From NCBI GenBank assembly GCA_937952135.1, contig CALFYL010000248.1:1-37161 (forward strand): 37,161 bases of DNA, in the 5' to 3' direction. Position 1 is the first letter of the stretch. Each line of letters begins with the position of its first letter. The notes under the pieces were generated by a model. That model made no database searches and was not told the DNA's origin. It worked only from the letters and a program-made list of their open reading frames with translations. Origin of the DNA: an uncultured Planctomycetia bacterium. GTDB lineage: Bacteria > Planctomycetota > UBA1135 > GCA-002686595. Both the position numbers and the translations under genes were made by a program. This document shows positions 1-10,900 of the stretch, piece by piece.

Positions 1-2
1 TG

Positions 3-458
3 CGCCGCTGGGACCCCATGGGCGTCGAGCCGGGCGCCGCGGGGTCCGCGGACGAGTACGACGGCTACGCTCCGATGCTCGTCGAGCTCGCCTCGAAGGG
101 CGTGTCGATCGACGAGCTCGCGCAGCACCTCGGGATCCTGCGCGCCGCCATGATGGGCGTGCGCGGCGACACGGCGAGCGACCGCAGCATCGCGAGCGAG
201 GTCGTCGCCGCGCTCGACGGGCCGGAGCGGGCCGGCGCAGCTTCGGAGCGCTCGGCGCGTCCACGGCGCGGCGACTCCAGCGAAGGTTCGTACACGTGTC
301 CGAGCTGCAGCGAGGAGATCGTCGTGCCGCTCGACCCGACCGAAGGCGGCACGCAGCGCTACGTCGAGGACTGCCCCGTGTGTTGCCACCCGGTCGTGAT
401 CCACGTCGAGTTTCTCGATGGCGACGAACCGCCGCGCGTGAGCGCCGAGGCCGAGTGA
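3..458 (+). CDS. CPXCG-type cysteine-rich protein with N-terminal helical domain (5' partial)
   Basis: The reading frame is open to the left edge and reads RRWDP before the first ATG at 18. The WDPMGV / DEYDGYAP stretch resembles a small conserved helical domain whose usual form contains WDPIGV followed by DEYDxYxP, so the true start is probably upstream of the window. After a low-complexity linker (about residues 70-90 from the ATG), the C-terminal 50 residues form a CPXCG zinc-ribbon: CPSC, then EDCPVCCHPVVIHVE, giving two Cys pairs that could hold one metal ion. CPXCG proteins are normally about 60-70 residue stand-alone proteins, so this looks like a fusion. It ends 19 bases before the DUF3788 gene and probably shares its transcript. 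Cellular role unknown. The zinc-ribbon assignment is firm; the N-terminal family resemblance is from memory. Confidence 0.75.
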   Translation, partial: RRWDPMGVEPGAAGSADEYDGYAPMLVELASKGVSIDELAQHLGILRAAMMGVRGDTASDRSIASEVVAALDGPERAGAASERSARPRRGDSSEGSYTCPSCSEEIVVPLDPTEGGTQRYVEDCPVCCHPVVIHVEFLDGDEPPRVSAEAE

Positions 459-477
459 CGGGCGAGCCTCCGACGCC

Positions 478-897
478 GTGCAACCCAACCCGTTCCTCGA
501 CCAAGCGCATCCGCCGACGCCGGCCGAGGTCGAGCGCGTGCTCGGTCGCGCCGCGCCGCGCTGGCAACGGCTGCGCGAGGAGCTCGACGCGGAGTTCGGT
601 GAGCTCGCGCCGACCTGGACCTATTCGGGCAAGGCGCACGGTTGGTCGCTGCGGCTCTCGCGCGGCAAACGCGCCGTGCTGTACCTCCTGCCGCGGAACG
701 GGGGATTTCTCGCGGCGTTTGCGCTGGGCGAGAAGGCCTGCGCCGCCTCGGAGGCGGCAAGCTTGTCGAAAACGCTGCTTCAGGCGCTCGCGAACGCCCC
801 GCGCTATGCCGAGGGACGCGGCGTACGCATCGAGGTGAACAGGGTGGACGAGATCGCCGGCGTGCTCGCGCTCGCGAGGCTCAAGTTGGCGCACTGA
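478..897 (+). CDS. DUF3788 family protein
   Basis: This 139-residue protein starts at a GTG. It carries the DUF3788 pattern: an N-terminal helical segment (PTPAEVERVLG, then W-x-x-LREEL), a central WTYSGKAHGWSLRLSRGKRAVLYLLP strand region in which the YSGKxxGWSLR core is characteristic, a hydrophobic GGFLAAFALGEKA strand, and a C-terminal helix. Length fits the family (about 130-150). No signal peptide or membrane segment is seen, so it is probably cytosolic. Function is unknown for the family; it resembles YdhG/DUF1801-type small folds. It follows the CPXCG gene closely on the same strand and its TGA stop lies inside the first unit of a 17-bp tandem repeat. Confidence 0.85.
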   Translation: MQPNPFLDQAHPPTPAEVERVLGRAAPRWQRLREELDAEFGELAPTWTYSGKAHGWSLRLSRGKRAVLYLLPRNGGFLAAFALGEKACAASEAASLSKTLLQALANAPRYAEGRGVRIEVNRVDEIAGVLALARLKLAH

Positions 898-943
898 ACA
901 AGTTCGAGCCCTGAACAAGTTCGAACACTGGGCAAGTTCGCAC
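894..943. repeat. 17-bp period direct repeat, three units
   Basis: Three near-identical units start at 894, 911 and 928: CTGAACAAGTTCGAGC, CTGAACAAGTTCGAAC and CTGGGCAAGTTCGCAC, each with one spacer base. The first unit contains the stop codon of the DUF3788 gene. The AAGTTCG core is shared by all three. Function unknown; it could be a regulator-binding array for the gene downstream or a slippage product. Confidence 0.8.
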
Positions 944-1014
944 GCCGAAGGCAACGCCCACACTCGCACTTCGACAGGTTGCGAGACCGCGCTGGCGCTG
1001 CGTACCTTGGCGCC

Positions 1015-1539
1015 ATGCAGCAAACGATGTCGGACGGCTTGCGCTCGATGCGCTTGGGTGTGTTGCTCGCGCTCTTCAGCGTGCTCTTCGGGTTCGGAAT
1101 GGGCGCGGCCTTCGGCGCGGCGGAGGAGTCGCTCAAGGGCGGACTCCAGGCCAGCGCCGACGCGGTGCTCGCCGAGAAGTACGGCGGCGACCCGGCGAAG
1201 GCGAAGGCGGTCGTCGACAAGTCCTGGAGCTACTACAAGCGCGCGCACATGCACGGAGGCGGAATCGGCGCGGCGTCGCTGGCGGTGATCTTGCTGCTCG
1301 CCGGCGTCGGCGCGAGCGGCTGGCTCGCGAAACTCGCGGCGCTCGGCATGGGCTTCGGCTCGCTCGGCTATTCGATCTTCTGGTTGCTCGCGGGAATGCG
1401 CGCGCCGGGGCTCGGCGGCACGGGCGCGGCGAAGGACTCGCTCGAGTGGCTCGCGGTCCCGACTAGCGGCGCCGTCATCGTCGGGCTGGCGCTGGGCATC
1501 GTCGCGGCCTCGAAGATGCTGTTCGGCGCCCGCAAGTGA
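1015..1539 (+). CDS. Small integral membrane protein, unknown function
   Basis: The ATG at 1015 is preferred over an in-frame TTG at 979; a further ATG (MSDGLRS) lies at 1027. The 174-residue product has an N-terminal hydrophobic segment (LGVLLALFSVLFGFGMGAAFGAA, cut here in description to its core), a polar loop with KSWSYYKRAHMHGGG, then three more hydrophobic segments (about 83-105, 108-128 and 148-168), so about four membrane spans. The KRAHMHGG motif at the start of the second span, with two histidines next to glycines, is the most distinctive feature and could bind a metal or haem, but that is only inference. I do not recognise the family. It is followed by a 170-bp gap containing competing hairpins and then the stress protein gene. 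Confidence 0.7.
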   Translation: MQQTMSDGLRSMRLGVLLALFSVLFGFGMGAAFGAAEESLKGGLQASADAVLAEKYGGDPAKAKAVVDKSWSYYKRAHMHGGGIGAASLAVILLLAGVGASGWLAKLAALGMGFGSLGYSIFWLLAGMRAPGLGGTGAAKDSLEWLAVPTSGAVIVGLALGIVAASKMLFGARK

Positions 1540-1619
1540 AGCGTGGCGGCGCTTCAACGGGCCCGAAACGGCCGAAATGGAGCTGAATCGCGCGCGAGTG
1601 CGACCTTGAGCCTGCGCGG

Positions 1620-1657
1620 CCTTCGACTTTCGACCCACGCCGGAGCTGGGTCGAAGG
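1620..1657 (+). promoter_or_regulatory. Two mutually exclusive hairpins in the leader of the stress protein gene
   Basis: CCTTCGAC (1620-1627) can pair perfectly with GTCGAAGG (1650-1657). Alternatively TTCGACCC (1629-1636) can pair with GGGTCGAA (1648-1655). The two right arms overlap, so only one stem can form at a time. The element lies between the membrane protein stop (1539) and the stress protein start (1712). It could be a terminator/antiterminator pair, a weak terminator for the upstream gene, or chance in TCGA-rich DNA. No U-run follows. Confidence 0.35.
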
Positions 1658-1711
1658 TCTAGGTTGCAGACGGAGTCCAACAGCGCGCCTGGCGCGCGGA
1701 GAGCGAACGCC

Positions 1712-2641
1712 ATGATCAGCTCACCCGTCACGAAGTTCCCCGTCGCGAAGATCCTCGTGTGCGTCGCCGAAGGTGCGGCCTCGGACCACGCCGTGCGCGC
1801 CGCCGCGATGCTCGCGACCGCGAGCGGCGCCAAGGTCGATCTGCTGCACGTCGTCGAGCCGATCCTCGCGCCTTCGCGCCGCTACATGACCGTCACCGGT
1901 CCCGACATCTCGCACACGCACGCGGAGAACGTCCAAGCGAGGTTGCGCGAGCACCTCGCGCGAGAGTTCGCGAGCGTGCGCCTCAACGGCAAACCCGTCG
2001 AGCAGGCGCTCGAGACCGCGATCGGCGCTCCGTCGCGCGTCGTGCTCGAGCGTTCCGCGCACTACGACCTCGTGTTCGTCGGCGAGAGCGGGCGCCGCAA
2101 GCAACTCGACTTCGGCGGGCTCGCCCGCGCCCTGTTCGCGCACTGCACGACGCCGCTGTGGATCCAAGTCGATGCGCCGCGCGCGGTCGAGCGCATCCTC
2201 GCGCCGACCGACCTTTCGCCGAAGAGCCTCGAGGTGCTGCAGCGCGCGGTCGCGTTCGCCAAACCGCTCGGCGCCAAGGTCACGGCGTTGCACTGCTTCG
2301 TCGCGCCCGAGATCTTCGCGGGCCCAGAGGGCGCCGCGGCCATTCCGTCGCCCACGTACACCATCGATTCGCTGCGCGAGGCGGAGCAGCGCGACTTCGC
2401 AAAGACGATGGACGAGTTCGACTGGCGCGGAGTCGCGCACGAAGTGGTCTTCGCGCAGGACGATCCGGCGCGCCGCATCCTCGCCTCGCAGGACAACTTC
2501 GACCTGATCGTGCTCGGCTCCCACGGCCAGAGTGCGCTGCTCGCCTCCGTGCTCGGCAGCGTCGCGTGGCGCGTGCTGCGCATGGCGCACACGGGCATGC
2601 TGCTCGTGCGCACTCCCGGCGGGTACGCGCTGGGTTCGTAG
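1712..2641 (+). CDS. Universal stress protein, tandem UspA domains
   Basis: A 309-residue protein made of two Usp folds (about residues 12-150 and 155-305). I chose the ATG at 1712 because the first strand (AKILVCVAEG) begins just after it; an in-frame TTG at 1664 would add an unstructured stretch. The second domain ends with GSHGQSALLASVLGSVAWR and MLLVRTP, matching the G-2x-G-9x-G-S/T ATP-binding motif of ATP-binding Usp proteins. The first domain has GESGRRKQLDFGGLARALF in the same place and lacks the final GS, so it may not bind nucleotide. Tandem Usps act as soluble stress or metabolic-state proteins in the cytoplasm. It stands alone between two gaps, so it is probably monocistronic. Confidence 0.9.
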   Translation: MISSPVTKFPVAKILVCVAEGAASDHAVRAAAMLATASGAKVDLLHVVEPILAPSRRYMTVTGPDISHTHAENVQARLREHLAREFASVRLNGKPVEQALETAIGAPSRVVLERSAHYDLVFVGESGRRKQLDFGGLARALFAHCTTPLWIQVDAPRAVERILAPTDLSPKSLEVLQRAVAFAKPLGAKVTALHCFVAPEIFAGPEGAAAIPSPTYTIDSLREAEQRDFAKTMDEFDWRGVAHEVVFAQDDPARRILASQDNFDLIVLGSHGQSALLASVLGSVAWRVLRMAHTGMLLVRTPGGYALGS

Positions 2642-2670
2642 GGTCGCTCGGACGGCCCGGCCAGAAGCTC

Positions 2671-2700
2671 GACTCGAGGCCCGACTCGAGGCCCGACTCG
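2671..2700. repeat. 12-bp tandem repeat, two and a half units
   Basis: GACTCGAGGCCC occurs at 2671-2682 and 2683-2694, followed by a half unit GACTCG at 2695-2700. It lies 30 bases after the stress protein stop. The core ACTCGAG is a palindrome. It is in a 229-bp gap with no credible gene. Confidence 0.8.
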
Positions 2701-2870
2701 AAGTGCAGTTCCGCAGTTCGCCGGAGCCGACCTCGAGGGGCGCGAAAACGGTCCAGCGGCGGCGGTTTTGGGCCTTCGCGGCCCCCCGTGTCCCACGCTG
2801 AGTCACCGGCCGGGGATTTACTCGCGGCGAGGTTTACGACGGCGGCGCGGCTGCCGATACCCGGCTGTCC

Positions 2871-3475
2871 GTGGTCCCCGCCACCCCGCAACCCGTTCCG
2901 GCGTCGTCCGGCTCCGCGCGCCTTTGGCTGCGTGCGGGCGCCGCTGCGCTTTGGCTGACCCTCGTCGTCGTCGGGCTGGCGCAGCTGTGGAGCTACGGCG
3001 CCGCCAGCGCGCAGCCGGCCCAGGCGCCGACGCACTGGCCGGACGCCTGCGACATCGAGCGCGATCCGTCGAAGCCGACGCTGCTGGTGTTCGCGCACCC
3101 GCACTGTCCGTGCACGCGCGCGACGATCTCGGAGCTCGACCGCATCGCCGCTCGCTGCCACGGCGAGGTGAGCATCGTCGTGCTGTTCATCCTGCCGCCG
3201 GCGATGGACGACGAGTGGGCCAAGGGCGAGCGTTGGCGCGCGGCGGCCGCCATTCCGAACGTCGTCGTGCGGCTCGACCGTGAAGGCGCCGACGCCACGC
3301 GCTTCGGCGCGCGCACCTCGGGGCAGACGCTGCTCTACGACCGGCGCGGCGAGTTGGTGTTCGCCGGCGGCGTCACCGCATCTCGCGGTCACGCGGGAGA
3401 CAACCCCGGCGCAACCGCCGTGATCGCGTTCGCGCGAGACGGCCGCGCGCCGCGCTCGAGCACTCCCGTCTTCGG

Positions 3476-3491
<16 letters not shown>
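2871..3491 (+). CDS. RedB-like membrane-anchored thioredoxin-fold protein
   Basis: A 206-residue protein from a GTG start. Residues about 19-41 form one hydrophobic membrane anchor or uncleaved signal, followed by AASAQPAQAP and then the extracytoplasmic thioredoxin-like domain. The core reads TLLVFAHPHCPCTRATISELDR: C79 and C81 form CPC (CxC) where thioredoxins have CxxC, as in proteins annotated RedB. Further cysteines are at the start (DACDIE), after the first helix (ARCHG) and near the end (FGCELL). A redox or thiol-transfer role in the periplasm is likely, but substrate is unknown. Its TGA overlaps the following kinase: the kinase could start at ATG 3476 (16-bp overlap) or GTG 3488 (GTGA overlap), so the two are translationally coupled. 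Confidence 0.8.
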
Positions 3492-5820
<2,329 letters not shown>

Positions 5821-5824
<4 letters not shown>

Positions 5825-5837
5825 GCGGCCCGCTCAG
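5821..5837. terminator. Palindrome containing both stop codons of convergent genes
   Basis: CTGAGCGG-C-CCGCTCAG is a perfect inverted repeat (8-bp arms, one central base; physically a 6-bp stem with a 5-base loop). The kinase TGA (5822-5824) and the opposite-strand TGA of the MmcQ gene (5834-5836) both lie inside it. It may act as a weak bidirectional terminator; no T-run follows on either side. Confidence 0.4.
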
Positions 5838-6337
5838 CGCGGCTTGCGCGCCCCGCGGCGCGGATCCGGAGGCGTTTCGAGGCCGGCTTTCCGCGCACCC
5901 GCACGCCGCGTTTTCTGCGTTGCACGCGGCGTTTTCTTCGCTCGAGCCGACTCGAGCGCCGCGGCGCGCTCGTGCGCCGGCGCTCCGACGCCGAGCTGCG
6001 CCGCGAGCTTCTTCGGCGCGATCGCGCGGTAGCTTTCCGCGAGCAGCGCGCGCACTTCCGCCCAGTCGCGCACGTCGCTCAGGTCCATCGACACCCAGCC
6101 CTTGTGCCCGACGTAGGGCGCCTTCGCGAAGCGCTTGTCCCGCAGCATCTGCGCCTGGCGCTCGAGCGAGAGCTTGAAGCCGATCACCGGCCGGCCATCC
6201 TCGTCGTCGACGCCCGCGAAGATCTTCTCGCGCACGCGGAAGTGCGGCTTGCCCCAGGTCAACGTCTCGACGGCCTCGGGAAACGCGAGGCACAGCTCGC
6301 GCACCTTCGGAAGCACGTGTTCGGAGGTCTTCGCCAC
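5834..6337 (-). CDS. MmcQ/YjbR family protein with basic C-terminal tail
   Basis: A 167-residue protein; the GTG at 6337 is chosen because it gives VAKTSEHVLPKVRELCLAFP, the normal N-terminus of the family, and lies just after the upstream lipoprotein stop at 6370. Diagnostic features are LPEAVE-like FPEAVETLTWGKPHFRV, the KIFAGVDDEDG turn, LKLSLERQ-like FKLSLERQAQ, and the C-terminal KGWVSMDL...LLAESYRAIAPKKLAAQL. The family fold is double-wing/CyaY-like, and DNA binding was proposed for YjbR but is not well proven. The domain normally ends near residue 120; here 40 more residues rich in Lys, Arg and Ala (KKTPRATQKTRRAGARKAG) form a disordered basic tail that could bind nucleic acid. The gene converges on the histidine kinase. 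Confidence 0.85.
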   Translation of the reverse strand: MAKTSEHVLPKVRELCLAFPEAVETLTWGKPHFRVREKIFAGVDDEDGRPVIGFKLSLERQAQMLRDKRFAKAPYVGHKGWVSMDLSDVRDWAEVRALLAESYRAIAPKKLAAQLGVGAPAHERAAALESARAKKTPRATQKTRRAGARKAGLETPPDPRRGARKPR

Positions 6338-6369
6338 AGCGGCGTGCTCGCGCGCAGGGAGGCCTGCTC

Positions 6370-7266
6370 TCAGTTGGACTTGCGCTGCGGCGTGAACTCG
6401 AACAGCGCGCGCTGGCAGCCGATCTCCTGGCAGCGTCCGAGCTCGGGCTGCACGAGGATGCGGTGTTCGGGGCAGCGGTACTCGTAGTTCGAGCCCGAGC
6501 GGATCCAGGTCGCGAGCTCCTCGCGCCGACGCGCGTCGAAGGCGCCGCCGGACGCTTCGGCCGAGACGAGCGCCTGCACCGCGAACTTGTACGACTCGGG
6601 CTCGGTGCTCTCGCTCCGCCGCAGGTAGTCGAAGGCCGCCGCGTGGATCCACGGCCGCAGCCCCGGCGCGACGCGCAGCCGGTCGAGCAGCTTCGTGCAC
6701 GACTCGAAGTTGTGCATCTCCGCCGAGCCGGCGACGAAGTCGCGCACGCGCTCGTCGAAGCCCAGCCGCGCCAGCGCCACCATCTGGAACAGCGCGAGGT
6801 TCGCGCGCACGTCCTTCGGCTCGAAGCCGTCGAACTCCGCGGGCAGCAGCTTCACGCCCTTGTGCTCGCGCGGCGCGTTTTCGACGTTCGCCGAGAGTTC
6901 GCGGCCGAGCGCGGCGTACATGCTCGCTGCGACGACGTGCCCGACGCCCGAGTGCCGCGGCGCGCCGCCGCCGAGCCCGGTCTCGATCGAAGGCTCGCGC
7001 AGGAACGGCGAGCCGAGCGACGCAAGCGCGTGCGTCTGCGTGAGCAAATGCGCCGCGTACAGCGCCTGCAGGCGCGCGCCCGCATCGTCGCGGTCGCTCT
7101 GCGCGAGCATGCGCTCGAGGTCGCGCGCCGCGGCCTGGTACTCGCCCGCCTCGATGCGCTTGGAATCCTGCGCGAGCTGCTTCTGCGGCCCGGCGTACGG
7201 ATTGGGGCTCGAGCACGCCGCGAGCGCGACCGAACCCAGCGCGATCCACAATTGTGAGCTTTTCAT
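6370..7266 (-). CDS. Lipoprotein, unknown function (helical repeat-like)
   Basis: A 298-residue protein starting at ATG 7266 with GAGG five bases upstream. The N-terminus MKSSQLWIALGSVALAACSS is a clear lipoprotein signal with lipobox LAAC. The mature part is mainly helical: IEAGEYQAAARDLERML resembles a tetratricopeptide repeat helix pair, and later segments (NLALFQMVALARLGFDERV) continue that style. A conserved-looking C-terminus holds three cysteines (YRCPEHR, then RCQEIGC), which could form disulfides or bind metal outside the cytoplasm. I do not recognise the family. It is downstream of a second lipoprotein (19-bp gap) and the Ser/Thr kinase, so these three may form one operon linked to signalling or envelope function. 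Confidence 0.75.
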   Translation of the reverse strand: MKSSQLWIALGSVALAACSSPNPYAGPQKQLAQDSKRIEAGEYQAAARDLERMLAQSDRDDAGARLQALYAAHLLTQTHALASLGSPFLREPSIETGLGGGAPRHSGVGHVVAASMYAALGRELSANVENAPREHKGVKLLPAEFDGFEPKDVRANLALFQMVALARLGFDERVRDFVAGSAEMHNFESCTKLLDRLRVAPGLRPWIHAAAFDYLRRSESTEPESYKFAVQALVSAEASGGAFDARRREELATWIRSGSNYEYRCPEHRILVQPELGRCQEIGCQRALFEFTPQRKSN

Positions 7267-7285
7267 GGTTGCCTCGTGGGCTGTT

Positions 7286-7933
7286 TCAGCGCCCGCGGGC
7301 GCGGCGGTCGGCCTTGAGGCCGATGTAAAGCGTGCGCGTTTCCTCACCGATCGTCACCTTGAACGCGCACACGCTCTTGGTGAGGTCCAGCACGCGCTTG
7401 ACGCCGCCCTCGACGCGCACGATCGAACGCGAATCGGCGTCGTAGGAGTCGCCCTTCTGCAGCGCGAAGAACACCAGCCCGTAGTTCGCGCCGTCGAAGT
7501 TCGTCAGCGAGCCGCCCTTGTGCGCGAGGCCGTACAGCGCGTCGCGCTGCTTCTCGCGGCGCGGCTCGATCTTGCCGTAGGAGCGCGAGACGAGCGCCGT
7601 GCCGTCGGCGAGGTACATGCGCATGTCGCCGCTCTCGGCGAGCAGCCGCGCCTGGGTCTCGTTCATGCCGGCGCCGCGCAAGCCGACGCGCAGCGCGACG
7701 GGCACCACGCGTTCCTTCTCGATCAAGTCGTAGTCGTCGAGCAGCTCCGCGTGGTTCACGTAGAAGCGCGCTTCGGCCTGCAGGATGCCCACGGAGGCGT
7801 CGGCCGGGAAACCGTCGAAGGAACGCGGCGTCGTGAACGAGCCGTCCTTCGCCTTCGACGAGGAACAGCCGGTCCCCACGAGCACGGCGCTGCACAGAGC
7901 GACGGACAGCAGGGAGACGTGGAAGAAGCGCAT
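7286..7933 (-). CDS. Lipoprotein, unknown function
   Basis: A 215-residue protein starting at ATG 7933 with GGAG six bases upstream. MRFFHVSLLSVALCSAVLVG followed by TGCSSS is a lipoprotein signal (lipobox GTGC). The mature protein is compact and mixed: GILQAEARFYVNHAELLDDY, a middle part with GMRMYLADGTALVSRSYGKIEP-type strands, and a C-terminal KVTIGEETRTLYIGLKADRR. There are no other recognisable motifs. It lies between the kinase gene (63-bp gap with a hairpin) and the second lipoprotein. By position it could be an envelope partner of the kinase or of the T6SS, but no sequence feature proves that. Confidence 0.75.
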   Translation of the reverse strand: MRFFHVSLLSVALCSAVLVGTGCSSSKAKDGSFTTPRSFDGFPADASVGILQAEARFYVNHAELLDDYDLIEKERVVPVALRVGLRGAGMNETQARLLAESGDMRMYLADGTALVSRSYGKIEPRREKQRDALYGLAHKGGSLTNFDGANYGLVFFALQKGDSYDADSRSIVRVEGGVKRVLDLTKSVCAFKVTIGEETRTLYIGLKADRRARGR

Positions 7934-7960
7934 GCGGGACTCCGGGGACGAAGCGGGACT

Positions 7961-7976
7961 CCAGAGAAAGCTCTGG
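7961..7976 (-). terminator. Short hairpin between kinase and lipoprotein genes
   Basis: CCAGAG-AAAG-CTCTGG is a perfect 6-bp stem with a 4-base loop, 21 bases downstream of the kinase stop on the minus strand. A direct repeat GCGGGACTCC flanks it (7934-7943 and 7953-7962). It may attenuate read-through into the two lipoprotein genes. There is no U-run, so intrinsic termination is uncertain. Confidence 0.35.
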
Positions 7977-7996
7977 GGACGGAGGAGAGCGATGTA

Positions 7997-10900
7997 CTAA
8001 CGCAGCGGCGTCGCGAAGACCAGTTCGGTGCGGATCGGCTGGCCCTCGAGTTCCTCGAGCACCATGCCGAACTCCGGCGAGAACCAACGCACGACCGAGC
8101 CGCGCTTGAGCACGAGGCACGGGCCCATGCCGCCGGCGACGCGTTCGAGGTGCTCTTGCATCACGACCTGGCTAACGCCGAGCTGCGGCGGCGGGATTTG
8201 ATCGAAGAGCTTGGGGAACGGCGCAGCCCACACGCTGTCCCCGACCGTCTTGAGGTCGAGCAGCGGATCGCTCGCGCCGTCGACGAGGTACACGCCGCGC
8301 CGGCGCACGATGCGCATCGTCTCGGGCGCGCCGATCGGCAGCGCGTCCGCCTTGAAGTTGCTCTGCGCGAGGTCCCACGGACCGCTCGAACCGCCGTCGG
8401 CGCCGCGCACGGCCTCGAGCACGCGCCAGCGCAGCGGCGAGTCGTTCTGCATGCGGTACACGAGGCGCCGGCCGGACTTGATCGGATAGCCGCTGCCCGG
8501 CTGCGCGAGCTCGTACTGCAGGCGCAGCACCGCGCGCCAATCGCGCACTTCGCCATCGACCTTCGCCACCGGCACGCGCGCCCAATCGAAGCCCTGGTCG
8601 TTGGCCTCGTCGGAGTCGTACCAGCGCCGCGCGTACACGAAGGCGAGCAACTGCGACGACGCCTCGTCGCGCGCGCTGCGGTTCGCTTCGAGGTGCGCGC
8701 CCCACTCCTCGAGGTACTCCGCCTCGGCGAGCGCGCGCACGTCGAGCTTGCCGCCCGGCGCGAGGGTCGCTTCGCAGTTCGCGACCACCGAGCGCGCCAG
8801 CTCGAGCGCGTGCTCGCACCCGAACTGCTTCTGGTGCTCGAGCGCCGTCGCCGGCCCCTGCGTCGCTCCGAGCGCCGCGATGCGCTCCCAATCCTGCGTG
8901 TGGTAGGCCGAGATCGCGCCGACCTCCGGCACGATGCGCTCGGTGAGCGTGAGGACGTAGCCGTCGAGCCGCTTGACGCGCTCCTCGGGCGTTCCATCCG
9001 GCGTTTCGAAGGCCAGCCAGTCGTTCGCGGCGACTTGGAAGTTCTGGCGCAGATTCTTCGCCTGCGTGAGCCGCCGGCTCGCTTCGAGCAGCGACGGGAT
9101 GTCGAGCGCGCCGCCCTGCGCGCGGCTCGTGTCGAAGCGCTCGATCGCGAGCTCCGCGTAGATCAACTCCTCGACCAGATCGGTGCCCGGCCTCGAAGGC
9201 CGCTCGAACACGCGCTCGGCGACCGCTTGGTCGTACACGCTCTGCGCCTGCGCTCCGCCGCGCTTCTCGAGGATCGTGAGCACGTCGTCGAAGGCGTTCG
9301 CCTTGCGCGCCGCGGGATTGAGCTGCGCGGTCAGCTTGTTGCGATCTTCCTCGGCCGCCTGCAGCCGCTGGGTGAGATCGTCCTGGGCCTTGCGCATGCG
9401 CAGCAGCTCTTCGTCGAGCGTCTGCTTGTCCTTCGCCGCCGACTCGCGCGCCGCCCGCTCCTGCTGGAACGCGAGCTCCAGTGCGTTGAACTTCGCGCGC
9501 AGCTCGACCACCTGGTCGTCGTCCTTCGCCCCCGACTTCGCGAGGTCCGTCTCGAGCTTCGCCAGCCGCTCCTGCGCCGCGAGCAAAGCCGCGTTCGCCT
9601 CCGACAACTGCTGGTCGCGCGCCGCGAGCTGGCTGGCTTTTTCGCTCAGCTCGCCGGTCCGCGCGCTCTGCGCCTCGTTCAGCTTGCGCGTGACCTCGTC
9701 CTGCGCTTCGTCGATGCGCTTCTGCATCGCGACGCGCTCGTCCTGCAGCGTGTCGATGCGCTGCGCCTGCGTGCGCAGCATCCAGCCCTCGCCCGCCGCC
9801 GCCGCGGCGCACACCACGAGCGCGCCCCAGGCCCAGCCCGGCACGGCGGACGGCAGCTTGTACGCGCTCGAGGTCTCGATCGCCTTGATGAAGTCCGTCG
9901 CGCTCTGGAAGCGCTGGTCGCGGTTCTTCTGCAGCGCCTTCTCGAGGATCTTGCGGATCGGAGCGCTGAGCTCCTTCATCTCGGCGATCTGCGGCGCGAG
10001 GTCGGTCTCGATCACGCTGGTCGTGATCTGCTGCAGCGTCTTGCCTTCGAAGGGCCGCCGCCCCGCGAGCATCTCGTAGAGCACCACGCCGACCGCGAAC
10101 AGGTCCGAGCGCGCGTCGAGGCGCTGGCCCTGGATCTGCTCGGGCGACATGTAGAGCGGCGTGCCGGCCACGTTGCCTTCGTCGAGCTCCGCCGCGAGGC
10201 CCGCGATGCCGAAGTCGAGCACGCGCGCGCCGACGCCGTAGGGGTTCTCGTCGGTCTTCGGAACGCGCGTGGTGAGCATCACGTTCGAGGGCTTCACGTC
10301 GCGGTGCACGAAGCCGCGTTCGTGGCCCGAGTGCAGCGCGAGCAGCACTTGCTTCGCGATCTCGAGCGCGTGCCTCGCGCGCAGCGACCCTTCGCGCGCG
10401 AGCAGATCGCGCAGCGACTCGCCCGACACCAGGTCCATCGTGACGAACAGGCGGCCGTCGTCCATCTGGCCGCAGTCGCGCACCTGGACGACGTGCTCGT
10501 TCACGAAGTTCTGCGCGGCGCGGATCTCCTGGAAGAAGAGGCTGCGGAACTTCTCGTTGCGCGAGAATTTCGGGAGCAGCACTTTGAGCGCGACGACGCG
10601 GCCTTCGATCTGGCGGTCGCGCACCGAATACACCTTGCCCATGCCGCCTTCGCCGAGCACTTCGACGACTTCGAAGCGCCCGCCGAGGATCTGCGGTTCG
10701 CGCCTCGCGCCGGCGGCGCCGGAAGCTCCGCTCGAAGTGCGCGTCGAGTCGGGGCCGAGCGTGCCCGCGGAGCTCGAACCCGGGCTCGCGCTCGTCTTCG
10801 CCGACGAACCGGCGCCCGTGCGCGAACTCGCACTCGCACCGGCGCTCGGCCGCGTCAGGTCCTCGGGAATCGCCGAGCCGTGCACCACTGTGCGCTGCGA

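Noticed and set aside
894..943. Three-unit direct repeat considered as a CRISPR fragment
   Set aside because: Units are 16-17 bp with a one-base spacer and no cas genes are present.
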